Shown here: positions 40,750-48,790 of the stretch, in pieces
Layout: the number at the start of each line of letters is the position of its first letter
Numbering within the stretch: position 1 is the first letter of the stretch
Assembly (NCBI RefSeq): GCF_910584445.1
Contig: NZ_CAJUBO010000021.1
Coordinates: 1-48,848, forward strand
Direction: 5' to 3'
Source: an uncultured Desulfovibrio sp.
Lineage (GTDB): Bacteria > Desulfobacterota > Desulfovibrionia > Desulfovibrionales > Desulfovibrionaceae
DNA: 48,848 nucleotides
Position numbers and translations under genes: made by a program
Notes under the pieces: generated by a model
What the model saw: the letters and a program-made list of their open reading frames with translations, nothing else
What the model was told of the DNA's origin: nothing
Database searches by the model: none

Positions 40750-40986
40750 ATGGAAATCACGATATTCGGCCCCGGCTGCGCCAGATGCGCGGAAGCCGAG
40801 ACCCGGGTCAGGGAGGTGGCCGCCGCCAAGGGCGGAAACATCAACGTGCAAAAGGTCTCCGATCTCAGGGAAATGCTGGCGGCAGGCGTGCTGTCCACGC
40901 CGGCCATCGCCATTGACGGCGTCGTGAAGGCCACGGGACGCGTCCCCGGCAAGGAGGAGATCGCGGCCTGGATCGAAGGGTCCTGA
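40750..40986 (+). CDS. Small thioredoxin-like redox protein
   Basis: A 78-residue protein of the redox-active-disulfide (Thioredoxin_3) family. It begins MEITIFGPGCARCAEAE with a CxxC active site at residues 10-13, and has the cis-Pro loop STPAIAIDG and a final GRVPGKEEIAAWI helix. These mini-thioredoxins often follow SO_0444-type permeases and may keep the permease Cys pair or its substrate reduced. GGGAGG precedes the ATG, 17 bp after the permease stop. Confidence 0.87.
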   Translation: MEITIFGPGCARCAEAETRVREVAAAKGGNINVQKVSDLREMLAAGVLSTPAIAIDGVVKATGRVPGKEEIAAWIEGS

Positions 40987-41139
40987 GGGTCCGTGGCTCC
41001 CGGGGGCGGCTGCTGTTGCGGCGGAAATGGCTGAACACCGGACGGCTGCGAAAGGATGGCAGCGAAGAGTGCCTGAAACACGATATACATGGCAACCCTT
41101 CAAAATCTGCTCCTCCTGGAGCACGCGGTTTGCCATCGA

Positions 41140-41394
41140 TCAATACCGGTAGCCCGGCCTCCAGGCGCCCGAAGCGTCGCCGCAGTCGGGACAGGGCAGG
41201 CTGTTGCCGCACACGGTGCAGCTGTGCGGGGTGAAACGCCCCACGCCATGGCAGCGCGGGCATGCGCCCTGACGCGCGTCCTCATGGAGCATCCCGCTGC
41301 CGCGGCACTCGGGGCAGAGAGAGGTGCTCTGCCCGTTCCAGCAGGCGCCGCAGGAAAGGCGGCCCGAGCCGCCGCATGTCTCGCAAATGGGCAT
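41140..41394 (-). CDS. Mini protein built of DnaJ-type zinc-finger repeats
   Basis: An 84-residue protein with twelve Cys in CxxC pairs: CETCGGSG, CGAC, CPECRGSG, CPRCHGVG, CTVC and CPDC. Three have the CxxCxGxG form of the DnaJ Cys-rich domain, but there is no J domain and no C-terminal domain. It should fold round two or three zinc ions. A consensus AGGAGGT lies six bases before ATG 41394. It is divergent from rpsL with 137 bp between. Role unknown; a chaperone accessory or redox role is only a guess. Confidence 0.75.
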   Translation of the reverse strand: MPICETCGGSGRLSCGACWNGQSTSLCPECRGSGMLHEDARQGACPRCHGVGRFTPHSCTVCGNSLPCPDCGDASGAWRPGYRY

Positions 41395-41458
41395 TTTCAC
41401 CTCCTGTTTCGTCCCCCCGCGCGGCGCCGGTTCGCGCGCGCCCTTCCGCAGGGATGGC

Positions 41459-41487
41459 TTGACACATCGGCACGCTTTGGTTAAGAG
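41459..41487 (+). promoter_or_regulatory. Candidate promoter of rpsL-rpsG-fusA
   Basis: TTGACA (41459-41464), 17 bp and TAAGAG (41482-41487), 45 bp upstream of rpsL. The -35 is perfect, the -10 weak. Confidence 0.45.
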
Positions 41488-41531
41488 CATGCCCTTGGCG
41501 TTTTGTCCATACCCAAATTTCGGAGGATCCC

Positions 41532-41903
41532 ATGCCCACCATCAACCAGCTCATCCACACCGAGCGCGAGCCGGTGGTGAAGCGCAAGAAGACGCCCGCC
41601 CTTCAGGCCTGCCCGCAGAAGCGGGGCGTCTGCACGCGCGTGTACACCACCACCCCGAAAAAGCCGAACTCGGCCCTGCGTAAGGTCGCCCGCGTGCGCC
41701 TGACCAACGGCATCGAAGTGACGGCCTACATCCCCGGCGAGGGCCACAACCTGCAGGAGCACTCGGTGGTGCTCATCCGCGGCGGCCGCGTCAAGGACCT
41801 TCCCGGCGTGCGCTACCACATCATCCGTGGCACGCTCGACGCCTCCGGTGTGGCCGACCGCCGCAAGAGCCGTTCCAAGTACGGCGCCAAGCGGCCCAAG
41901 TAG
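41532..41903 (+). CDS. rpsL: 30S ribosomal protein S12
   Basis: A 123-residue S12 with PTINQL at the start, the decoding-centre loop TTTPKKPNSALRK, GEGHNLQEHSVVL, and RGGRVKDLPGVRYH. Lys43 is present, the form found in streptomycin-sensitive ribosomes. S12 monitors codon-anticodon pairing. GGAGGATCCC precedes ATG 41532. It heads a three-gene str cluster; no rpoC lies upstream. Confidence 0.98.
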   Translation: MPTINQLIHTEREPVVKRKKTPALQACPQKRGVCTRVYTTTPKKPNSALRKVARVRLTNGIEVTAYIPGEGHNLQEHSVVLIRGGRVKDLPGVRYHIIRGTLDASGVADRRKSRSKYGAKRPK

Positions 41904-42076
41904 TCGCGGCGGAGCGCGCCTTCGCCCTTTCCCGCCGGGCCGTCGCGGCCACGGCATAACCCGAAGCCCTGTGGGCGTGCGCCATGCGCCGCGCCACGGC
42001 TGCCGTTGCGGAAACAGCGGCGCCGGCGCGTCGCGGGGTTGGTGACGCCGCATCCGGGAACGCAAGGAGAAACCCC

Positions 42077-42547
42077 ATGCCACGCAAAGGTCCGGTCCCC
42101 AAGAGGGAGATCCTGCCCGATCCGTTGTATTCCAGCCGTCTGGTCACCAAGTTCGTCAACCGGCTCATGTATGACGGCAAGAAGGGCGCCGCGGAAAAGA
42201 TTTTCTACAGCGCGCTGGACACGCTGGCCGAAAAGACCGGCGAAGATCCCATGCGCGCCTTCGAGAAGGCCCTGGACAACGTGAAGCCGCACATGGAGGT
42301 CAAGGCGCGCCGGGTGGGCGGCGCGACCTACCAGGTCCCCATGGAGGTGCGGCCCGAGCGCCAGGTCTCGCTCGCCATCCGCTGGCTCATCAACTACGCC
42401 CGCTCGCGCGGGGAAAAGGGCATGACCGCCAAGCTCTCCAACGAGCTGCTCGACGCCTGGAACGGGCGCGGCGGCGCGGTGAAAAAGCGTGAGGACACGC
42501 ACCGCATGGCCGACGCCAACAAGGCCTTCGCCCACTACCGCTGGTAG
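42077..42547 (+). CDS. rpsG: 30S ribosomal protein S7
   Basis: A 156-residue S7 beginning MPRKGPVPKREILPDPLY, with the 16S-binding GGATYQVPMEV and the C-terminal REDTHRMADANKAFAHYRW. S7 nucleates assembly of the small-subunit head. AAGGAGA precedes ATG 42077. The 173 bp before it, after rpsL, have no gene and could carry a leader structure, though none is obvious to me. Confidence 0.98.
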   Translation: MPRKGPVPKREILPDPLYSSRLVTKFVNRLMYDGKKGAAEKIFYSALDTLAEKTGEDPMRAFEKALDNVKPHMEVKARRVGGATYQVPMEVRPERQVSLAIRWLINYARSRGEKGMTAKLSNELLDAWNGRGGAVKKREDTHRMADANKAFAHYRW

Positions 42548-42643
42548 GGGCGCACGACCGGACTCGCCGCCGCCGGGGCCGCATCCGCAAGGATACCGCC
42601 CCGGCGTTGATTATCGCCGCTTTCGCCGCAGGGAGGAATTACC

Positions 42644-44722
42644 GTGGCACGCACCGTTCCCGTAGACAAACAGCGCAATATCGGCATCATGGCCCATATC
42701 GACGCCGGCAAGACCACCACCACCGAGCGCATCCTCTACTACACCGGCGTTTCGCACAAGATCGGCGAAACGCATGACGGCCAGGCCACCATGGACTTCA
42801 TGGAGCAGGAGCAGGAGCGCGGCATCACCATCACCTCCGCCGCCACCACCTGCTTCTGGAAAGACTGCCGCATCAACATCATCGACACGCCCGGCCATGT
42901 GGACTTCACCATCGAGGTGGAGCGCTCCCTGCGCGTGCTCGACGGCGCGGTCTGCGTCTTTGACGCCGTGGCCGGCGTGGAGCCGCAGTCCGAAACGGTC
43001 TGGCGCCAGGCCGACCGCTACCATGTGCCGCGCATCTGCTTTGTGAACAAGATGGACCGCATCGGCGCCAACTTTTTCCGCTGCGTGGGCATGATCCATG
43101 ACCGTCTGGGCGCCAAGGCCGTGCCCCTGCAGCTGCCCATCGGCGCCGAGGACAAGTTCGAGGGCGTGGTGGATCTGGTGCGCGGCAAGGCCATCTACTA
43201 CGACAAGAGCACCAAGGGCGCGGAATTCAAGGTGACGGACATCCCCGCGGACATGCAGGCCCTGTTCGAGGAAAAACACCACGAACTGCTCGAAGCCGTG
43301 GCCGAGGAGGACGAGGCCCTGCTTGAAAAGTATCTCGGCGGCGAGGCGCTCACCGAGGACGAGATCAACTCCTGCATCCGCAAGGCCACCATCTCGCGCA
43401 GCATCGTGCCGGTGCTGTGCGGCTCGGCCTTCCGCAACATGGGCGTCCAGCCCCTGCTCGACGCCGTGGTGGACTACCTGCCCTCGCCGGTGGACATCCC
43501 GCCCATGACCGGCCATGTGCCCGGCCATGAGGACGAGATCATCGAGTGCCGCTGCGATGACAAGGAGCCTCTGGCCGGCCTGGTCTTCAAGCTCTTTTCC
43601 GACCCCTTCATCGGGCACCTGTCGTTCTTCCGCATCTATTCCGGCGTTATCGAGACCGGCATGAGCGCGCTCAACGCCAATACCGGCAAGAAGGAACGCA
43701 TCGGCCGCATCCTCAAGATGCACGCCAACAAGCGCGAGGACATCAAGTGGGCCGGCGCCGGCGACATCGTGGCCCTGGTGGGCCTCAAGAACGCCTCCAC
43801 CGGCGACACGCTCTGCGATGACAAGCGCCCGGTCATCCTCGAATCGCTCAATATCCCCGAGCCGGTCATCGAGGTGGCTATCGAGCCGAAAACCAAGGCC
43901 GACCGCGACGCGCTCTCGGCGGCCCTCGGCAAGCTTGCCAAGGAGGACCCCTCCTTCCGCGTCAAGGGCGACGAGGAGACCAACCAGACCCTCATCGCGG
44001 GCATGGGCGAGCTTCATCTGGAGATCATCGTCGACCGCCTCACGCGCGAGTTCAACGTCAACGCCAATGTGGGCAAGCCGCAGGTGGCCTACCGCGAGAC
44101 CATCTCCAAACCGTCCAAGTCGGACATGAAGCATGCCAAGCAGTCCGGCGGCCGCGGCCAGTACGGCCACTGCGTCATCGAGGTGGAGCCGAACCCGGGC
44201 AAGGGCTACGAGTTCATCAACTCCATCACGGGCGGCGTCATCCCCAAGGAGTACATCCCGGCCATCGACAAGGGCATCCAGGACGCCATGAAGTCCGGCG
44301 TGCTGGCCGGCTTCCCGGCCGTGGACCTCAAGGTCAACCTGGTCTTCGGCTCCTACCACGAGGTGGACTCCTCCGAGCAGGCCTTCTACGTTGCCGGCTC
44401 CATGGCTATCAAGGATGCCATGAACAAGGCCGCGCCGGTCCTGCTGGAGCCGATCATGGACGTGGAAGTGGTCACGCCCGAGGAATACCTCGGCGACGTC
44501 ATGGGCGACCTCAACGGCCGCCGCGGCCGCGTCCAGAGCATGGAAGCCCGCGCGGGCGGCGCGCAGAGCGTGCGCGCCCAGGTGCCCCTGGCCTCCATGT
44601 TCGGCTACGCCACGGACCTGCGCTCGCGCACCCAGGGCCGCGCCACCTTCACCATGCAGTTCGACCACTACGAACGCGTGCCCGCCGCTCTGGCCGAAGA
44701 GATCCAGAAGGCCAGAAGCTAG
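42644..44722 (+). CDS. fusA: Elongation factor G
   Basis: A 692-residue translocation GTPase. G1 loop AHIDAGKTTTTERIL, G3 DTPGHVDF and G4 NKMDR are all intact, followed by domains II-V with GMGELHLEI, and YGHCVIEVEP and GRRGRVQSM in domains IV-V. The GTG start at 42644 follows GGGAGGAATT. The TAG stop at 44720-44722 is created at the left border of family 1 copy 2. No tuf or rpsJ follows. Confidence 0.98.
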   Translation: MARTVPVDKQRNIGIMAHIDAGKTTTTERILYYTGVSHKIGETHDGQATMDFMEQEQERGITITSAATTCFWKDCRINIIDTPGHVDFTIEVERSLRVLDGAVCVFDAVAGVEPQSETVWRQADRYHVPRICFVNKMDRIGANFFRCVGMIHDRLGAKAVPLQLPIGAEDKFEGVVDLVRGKAIYYDKSTKGAEFKVTDIPADMQALFEEKHHELLEAVAEEDEALLEKYLGGEALTEDEINSCIRKATISRSIVPVLCGSAFRNMGVQPLLDAVVDYLPSPVDIPPMTGHVPGHEDEIIECRCDDKEPLAGLVFKLFSDPFIGHLSFFRIYSGVIETGMSALNANTGKKERIGRILKMHANKREDIKWAGAGDIVALVGLKNASTGDTLCDDKRPVILESLNIPEPVIEVAIEPKTKADRDALSAALGKLAKEDPSFRVKGDEETNQTLIAGMGELHLEIIVDRLTREFNVNANVGKPQVAYRETISKPSKSDMKHAKQSGGRGQYGHCVIEVEPNPGKGYEFINSITGGVIPKEYIPAIDKGIQDAMKSGVLAGFPAVDLKVNLVFGSYHEVDSSEQAFYVAGSMAIKDAMNKAAPVLLEPIMDVEVVTPEEYLGDVMGDLNGRRGRVQSMEARAGGAQSVRAQVPLASMFGYATDLRSRTQGRATFTMQFDHYERVPAALAEEIQKARS

Positions 44723-44874
44723 TGTCTACTTGCAAAAGTAGACACTACAAAACCCGTAAGGGTTTTGCGGCGGCATAGCCGCCGTGAGTGAGCGAAAAAC
44801 CACGCTTTTTCGCGAACGATCCTGCAAAAATTCTGCACAGAATTCTGCGCAGAATTTTTGCAATTAGACACTAG
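44719..44874. repeat. Family 1 five-hairpin element, copy 2, starting in the fusA stop codon
   Basis: CTAG borders at 44719-44722 and 44871-44874. Hairpins 1-4 are identical to copy 1. Hairpin 5 is longer: 14-bp arms TGCAAAAATTCTGC (44823-44836) and GCAGAATTTTTGCA (44849-44862) around a loop that contains the palindrome CAGAATTCTG. The right inverted end has one change (CAATTAGACAC for CAAGTAGACAC). Confidence 0.85.
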
Positions 44875-44897
44875 AGCGTCCGCCATCCGCAGTCACC

Positions 44898-44928
44898 AAA
44901 AAAGCCCCCGGCAACGGGGGCTTTTTTT
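44898..44928. terminator. Bidirectional terminator between fusA and glnS
   Basis: AAAAAAGCCCCCG, a GCAA loop and CGGGGGCTTTTTTT form a classic terminator in both directions. It lies after the family 1 element, so the fusA transcript would read through the element first. Confidence 0.9.
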
Positions 44929-44963
44929 CGGCGCGGCGCGCGGACGGCGGGGCCACAACGCGC

Positions 44964-46694
44964 CTAGCCTTCCTTTTTCTCCACCTTGGCCCAGGTGTCG
45001 CGCAGGGTGGCCGTGCGGTTGAAGACCGGCGCTTCCGGCGTGCTGTCCCTGTCCTTGCAGAAATAGCCCAGCCGTTCGAACTGGACGGTCCTGCCCGTTT
45101 CCAGCCCGGCCAGGGCCGGTTCGAGCCAGGCCGTGGTCACCGTGAGCGAATGGGGATCGAGATTGTCCAGGAAGGTGCCGCCCTCCGGGGCCTTGTCCGG
45201 ATCGGGCACGGCAAAGAGCTGACCATAGAGCCGCGCTTCGGCCCTGACGGCATGCCGCGCCGGGACCCAGTGCAGGGTGCCCTTGACCTTGCGGCCGTCC
45301 GGGCTTTGGCCGCCCCGGCTCTCCAGGTCGCAGACGCAGCGCAGCTCCCGCACCTCGCCGTTCTCGTCCAGGACCGCCTCGCGGCAGGTGACGAGAAAGG
45401 CGTGGCGCAGGCGCACCTCGGCGCCGGGAGAAAGGCGGTGGAATTTTTTGGGCGGCTCCAGACGGAAGTCGTCGCGCTCGATGAACAGCTCGCGCGTGAA
45501 GGGCACCGTGCGGCTGCCGTAGCTGGCGTCCTCCGGGTGCCAGGGCATCTCCAGCTCCTCCACCCGGTCTTCCGGCCAGTTCTCGATGACCACGCGCACC
45601 GGGTCCAGCACGGCCATGGCGCGCGGGGCCACGGCATTGAGCCGCTCGCGCACGCAGTGCTCCAGCAGGGAGTATTCCACCGTGGAATCGGCCCGGGCCA
45701 CGCCGATGCGCCCGCAGAAGTCGCGCAGGGCCTCCGGCGGCACGCCCCGGCGGCGCAGGCCGCTCAGGGTGGGCATGCGCGGATCGTCCCAGCCGGCCAC
45801 ATGGCCTTCGCGCACCAGCTGGATGAGCTTGCGCTTGGACAGGATGGTATAGGTCAGGTTGAGGCGCGCGAACTCGATCTGCTGCGGATGATAGACGCCC
45901 AGGGCGTCCAGCACCCAGTCGTACAGCTCGCGGTTGTTGACGAACTCCAGCGTGCAGAGGGAATGGGTGATGCCTTCGAGGGAATCCGACAGGCAGTGCG
46001 CGTAATCGTACATGGGATAGATGCACCATGCGGTGCCCGTGCGGTGATGCGCCTCGTGCCGGATGCGGTAGAGCGTGGGGTCGCGCATGACGAGATTGGG
46101 CGCGGCCATGTCGATCTTTGCGCGGAGCACGCGCGCCCCGTCGGGGAACTCGCCCGCGCGCATGCGCCGGAACAGGTCCAGATTCTCCTCCACGGTGCGC
46201 TCCCGCCACGGGCTTTCCCTGCCAGGCTCGGTGAGCGTGCCCCGGAAGGCGCGGATCTCGTCGGCGGAGAGGTCGTCCACATAGGCCTTGCCCCGCCGGA
46301 TCAGCTCCTCGGCGTAGTCGTACAGGCGCTCGAAATAGTCCGAGGCGTAAAACTCCCGGTCATCCCAGCGGCCGCCGAGCCAGGCCACATCCTCGCGGAT
46401 GGCGGCCACATATTCGGTCTCTTCCTTGACGGGATTGGTGTCGTCAAAGCGCAGGTTGCACTGGCCGCCATACTCCCCCGCCACGCCGAAATTCAGGCAG
46501 ATGGACTTGGCATGCCCGAGATGGAGATAGCCGTTCGGCTCCGGAGGAAAGCGGGTATGCACCATCCCCCCGAAGCGGCCCGAAGCCGTATCCGCCTCGA
46601 TGCGGGCGCGGATGAAATCCGTTCCGGGACGGGCCGCGCCGCCCTGCCCGTTGGTATCGGCCTGCCCTGTGGGAGAAAGATGCTGCGATTCCAT
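44964..46694 (-). CDS. glnS: Glutaminyl-tRNA synthetase
   Basis: A 576-residue class I enzyme charging tRNA-Gln. The HIGH-type motif is RFPPEPNGYLHLGHAKS, and the KMSKS-type loop is ILSKRKL. GlnRS features RFDDTNPVKEE, DYAHCLSDSLEGITHSLCTLEF and SGLRRRGVPPEALRDF are present, followed by the two beta-barrel anticodon domains. The start at 46694 follows CGGAG; an in-frame ATG at 46766 is rejected. Presence of glnS means Gln-tRNA can be made directly. Confidence 0.96.
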   Translation of the reverse strand: MESQHLSPTGQADTNGQGGAARPGTDFIRARIEADTASGRFGGMVHTRFPPEPNGYLHLGHAKSICLNFGVAGEYGGQCNLRFDDTNPVKEETEYVAAIREDVAWLGGRWDDREFYASDYFERLYDYAEELIRRGKAYVDDLSADEIRAFRGTLTEPGRESPWRERTVEENLDLFRRMRAGEFPDGARVLRAKIDMAAPNLVMRDPTLYRIRHEAHHRTGTAWCIYPMYDYAHCLSDSLEGITHSLCTLEFVNNRELYDWVLDALGVYHPQQIEFARLNLTYTILSKRKLIQLVREGHVAGWDDPRMPTLSGLRRRGVPPEALRDFCGRIGVARADSTVEYSLLEHCVRERLNAVAPRAMAVLDPVRVVIENWPEDRVEELEMPWHPEDASYGSRTVPFTRELFIERDDFRLEPPKKFHRLSPGAEVRLRHAFLVTCREAVLDENGEVRELRCVCDLESRGGQSPDGRKVKGTLHWVPARHAVRAEARLYGQLFAVPDPDKAPEGGTFLDNLDPHSLTVTTAWLEPALAGLETGRTVQFERLGYFCKDRDSTPEAPVFNRTATLRDTWAKVEKKEG

Positions 46695-46942
46695 GCCGCG
46701 CTCCGAAAAAGGTGGTCGTGGGCCGCACGATTGCGGTCGGAAAACATTCAAGCATATCCCGGGCATCTCTGGCGGTCAATGCGCGCCTGCGCCGGCCCGG
46801 AGGCGCCGCGCACCCGTCCTGTCGTTTCCACGCCCGGACGCGCCGGCTCCTCCGCTGGCGGCCGCCCCGCGCGACGCGCCGGGGCAACTCCGCACAGCGA
46901 TGCATCCAATATGGTGAAATATAACGATAAATAAAAAAATAC

Positions 46943-46971
46943 TTGCAATTTCGCGTGGCATTGCGTACATA
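46943..46971 (+). promoter_or_regulatory. Candidate promoter of the phenylacetate-CoA-ligase-like gene
   Basis: TTGCAA (46943-46948), 17 bp and TACATA (46966-46971), with a run of A just upstream, 95 bp before the ATG. The rest of the 46695-47065 gap shows no gene. Confidence 0.45.
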
Positions 46972-47065
46972 CAGGCGTTCCGCTCTTCCGTACCCTTCCC
47001 CCGGCCGCCGCGCGGCGGCCTCCGTGTCAAGAGATACTGGCGCCAGCCAGCCGCAGGGAGATGTC

Positions 47066-48331
47066 ATGACCCGCAAAGACCGCACCGAAGGCATCTACAG
47101 CCGCCGCGAAGTGCTCGACGAAAGCGAGCGCCGCCAATACTGCCTCATCCAGCTCAAGGACCTGCTTTCCTACGCCTACCGCTATTCGGAAGACGTCAAG
47201 AAGCGCTTTGACCGCGCGCAGTTCAATGTGGAGAAGTTCAAGACCCTTTCGGACATCAAGCACATCCCCATCCTCAAGAAAAAGGAACTCATCTTTCTCC
47301 AGTCCATGGGTCCCCGGCTCGGCGGCCTGCTCACCAAGGACATCGGCGAGCTGAAGCGCGTCTTTCTCTCGCCCGGGCCGATCTTCGACCCCGAGGACCG
47401 CGGGGAGGACTACTGGGGCTATACCGAGGCGTTCTATTCCGTCGGCTTCCGGCCCGGCGACGCCGTGCAGAACACCTTCAACTACCAGCTCACCCCGGCG
47501 GGCCTGATGTTCGAGGAGCCGCTGCGCAACCTCGGCTGCGCCGTCATTCCGGCGGGTCCCACCGACGCGGCCACCCAGCTTGACATCATGCAGAAACTGC
47601 GCGTCTGCGGCTATGTGGGCACGCCGAGCTTCCTCATGCATCTGGCCCAGAAGGCAGAGGAAAAGGGACTCAACCTCCGCAAGGACCTGTTCCTGGAAGT
47701 GGCCTTCGTGACCGGCGAACGCCTCTCCGAAAAGATGCGCTCGCAGATGGAAAAAAAGTACGACCTCATCATGCGCCAGGGCTACGGCACGGCGGATGTG
47801 GGCTGCATCGGCTACGAGTGCTTCCACAAGTGCGGCCTGCACATCGCCAACCGCTGCTATGTGGAGATCTGCCATCCTGATACGGGCATTCCGCTCAAGG
47901 ACGGCGAGGTGGGCGAGATCGTGGTCACGGCCTTCAACAAGACCTATCCGCTCATCCGTCTGGCTACCGGCGACCTTTCCTATATCGACCGCGGACCCTG
48001 CGCCTGCGGCCGGACGAGTCCGCGCCTCGGCAGCATCGTGGGCCGCGTGGACACCACGGCCCGCATCATGGGCATGTTCGTCTATCCGCATCAGGTGGAA
48101 CAGGTCATGAGCCGCTTCGAGGAGATCAAGCGCTGGCAGATCGAGGTCACCAACCCTGGCGGCATCGACGAAATGACGCTCTTCATCGAAACCAGCGGCT
48201 TCAAGCGCGAAGAGGAGCTGCTCCACCAGTTCCGCGAAAAGATCAAGCTCCGCCCCGAACTCAAGATCCTTGCGCCCGGCAGCCTGCCGCCACAGATCAG
48301 GCCCATCGAGGACAAGCGTCACTGGGATTAG
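47066..48331 (+). CDS. Phenylacetate-CoA ligase family AMP-forming enzyme (PaaK-like)
   Basis: A 421-residue acyl-adenylate enzyme of the PaaK type. ERRQYCLIQLKDLLSYAYRYS and the IPILKKKEL segment are typical. The substrate and adenylate region has MRQGYGTADVG, then GEIVVTAFNKTYPLIRLATGDLS, a CACGRTSPR Cys motif, and GRVDTTARIMGMFVYPHQVE at the C-terminal domain. It should join an aryl or other organic acid to CoA using ATP. In anaerobes such genes often accompany indolepyruvate oxidoreductase, but no such gene is in the window, so the substrate is unknown. GGGAG precedes ATG 47066. Confidence 0.85.
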   Translation: MTRKDRTEGIYSRREVLDESERRQYCLIQLKDLLSYAYRYSEDVKKRFDRAQFNVEKFKTLSDIKHIPILKKKELIFLQSMGPRLGGLLTKDIGELKRVFLSPGPIFDPEDRGEDYWGYTEAFYSVGFRPGDAVQNTFNYQLTPAGLMFEEPLRNLGCAVIPAGPTDAATQLDIMQKLRVCGYVGTPSFLMHLAQKAEEKGLNLRKDLFLEVAFVTGERLSEKMRSQMEKKYDLIMRQGYGTADVGCIGYECFHKCGLHIANRCYVEICHPDTGIPLKDGEVGEIVVTAFNKTYPLIRLATGDLSYIDRGPCACGRTSPRLGSIVGRVDTTARIMGMFVYPHQVEQVMSRFEEIKRWQIEVTNPGGIDEMTLFIETSGFKREEELLHQFREKIKLRPELKILAPGSLPPQIRPIEDKRHWD

Positions 48332-48391
48332 CCTCCGTCCGCGCAGGGCGTTTTTGCCTTCTCACCCCGGCAGACAAGGAAGGAGGATGCC

Positions 48392-48790
48392 ATGGACATG
48401 CAGACACCTGACGACGCCTCCCTGGCGGCCGCCATCGCCTGGCTGCGGGCGCGCCATGGGGACGTCATGGCTGCGGAACGGGAAGCGCTGGCGCGCATGG
48501 ACGCCGGCGACATCCCCGGCTATACCGCAAAAATGCGCGCCAAGGCCGAAAGCCTGGCCGCGCTGGCGAAGGACGCGGCCCCGCAGCTCGCATCCCTGCC
48601 GGAGCCGCTGCGCGACCGGCTCGCCGCCGCGCTCAAGCGCTTTTCCCAAAGCGCGGCCATGGCGCTCAGGCTGGATTCCGTCTTCTTCATGTCCGCCCTG
48701 CTCTATCCTGACGAGCACAAGCCCGGCGAACCGGACAACCTTGCCCTGTTCATCGACCGGCTGGAGTCCCAGGGCCAGGACTTCGCCTAG
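48392..48790 (+). CDS. Unrecognised 132-residue helical protein
   Basis: I do not recognise a family. The protein is mainly helical and rich in Ala, Leu, Arg and Asp; residues 1-90 look like amphipathic helices. The C-terminal LDSVFFMSALLYPDEHKPGEPDNLALFIDRL is more distinctive and is the likely conserved part. There is no signal peptide or membrane helix. AAGGAGGA precedes ATG 48392, 60 bp after the ligase gene, so the two are likely co-transcribed. Its TAG stop lies at the border of a family 1 element. Confidence 0.7.
   Translation: MDMQTPDDASLAAAIAWLRARHGDVMAAEREALARMDAGDIPGYTAKMRAKAESLAALAKDAAPQLASLPEPLRDRLAAALKRFSQSAAMALRLDSVFFMSALLYPDEHKPGEPDNLALFIDRLESQGQDFA

Noticed and set aside
44719..44874. 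Family 1 copy 2 as the main fusA terminator
   Set aside because: Its hairpins lack a proper T tract after a GC stem, and a classic terminator follows at 44898-44928; a secondary role in mRNA 3' stability remains possible.
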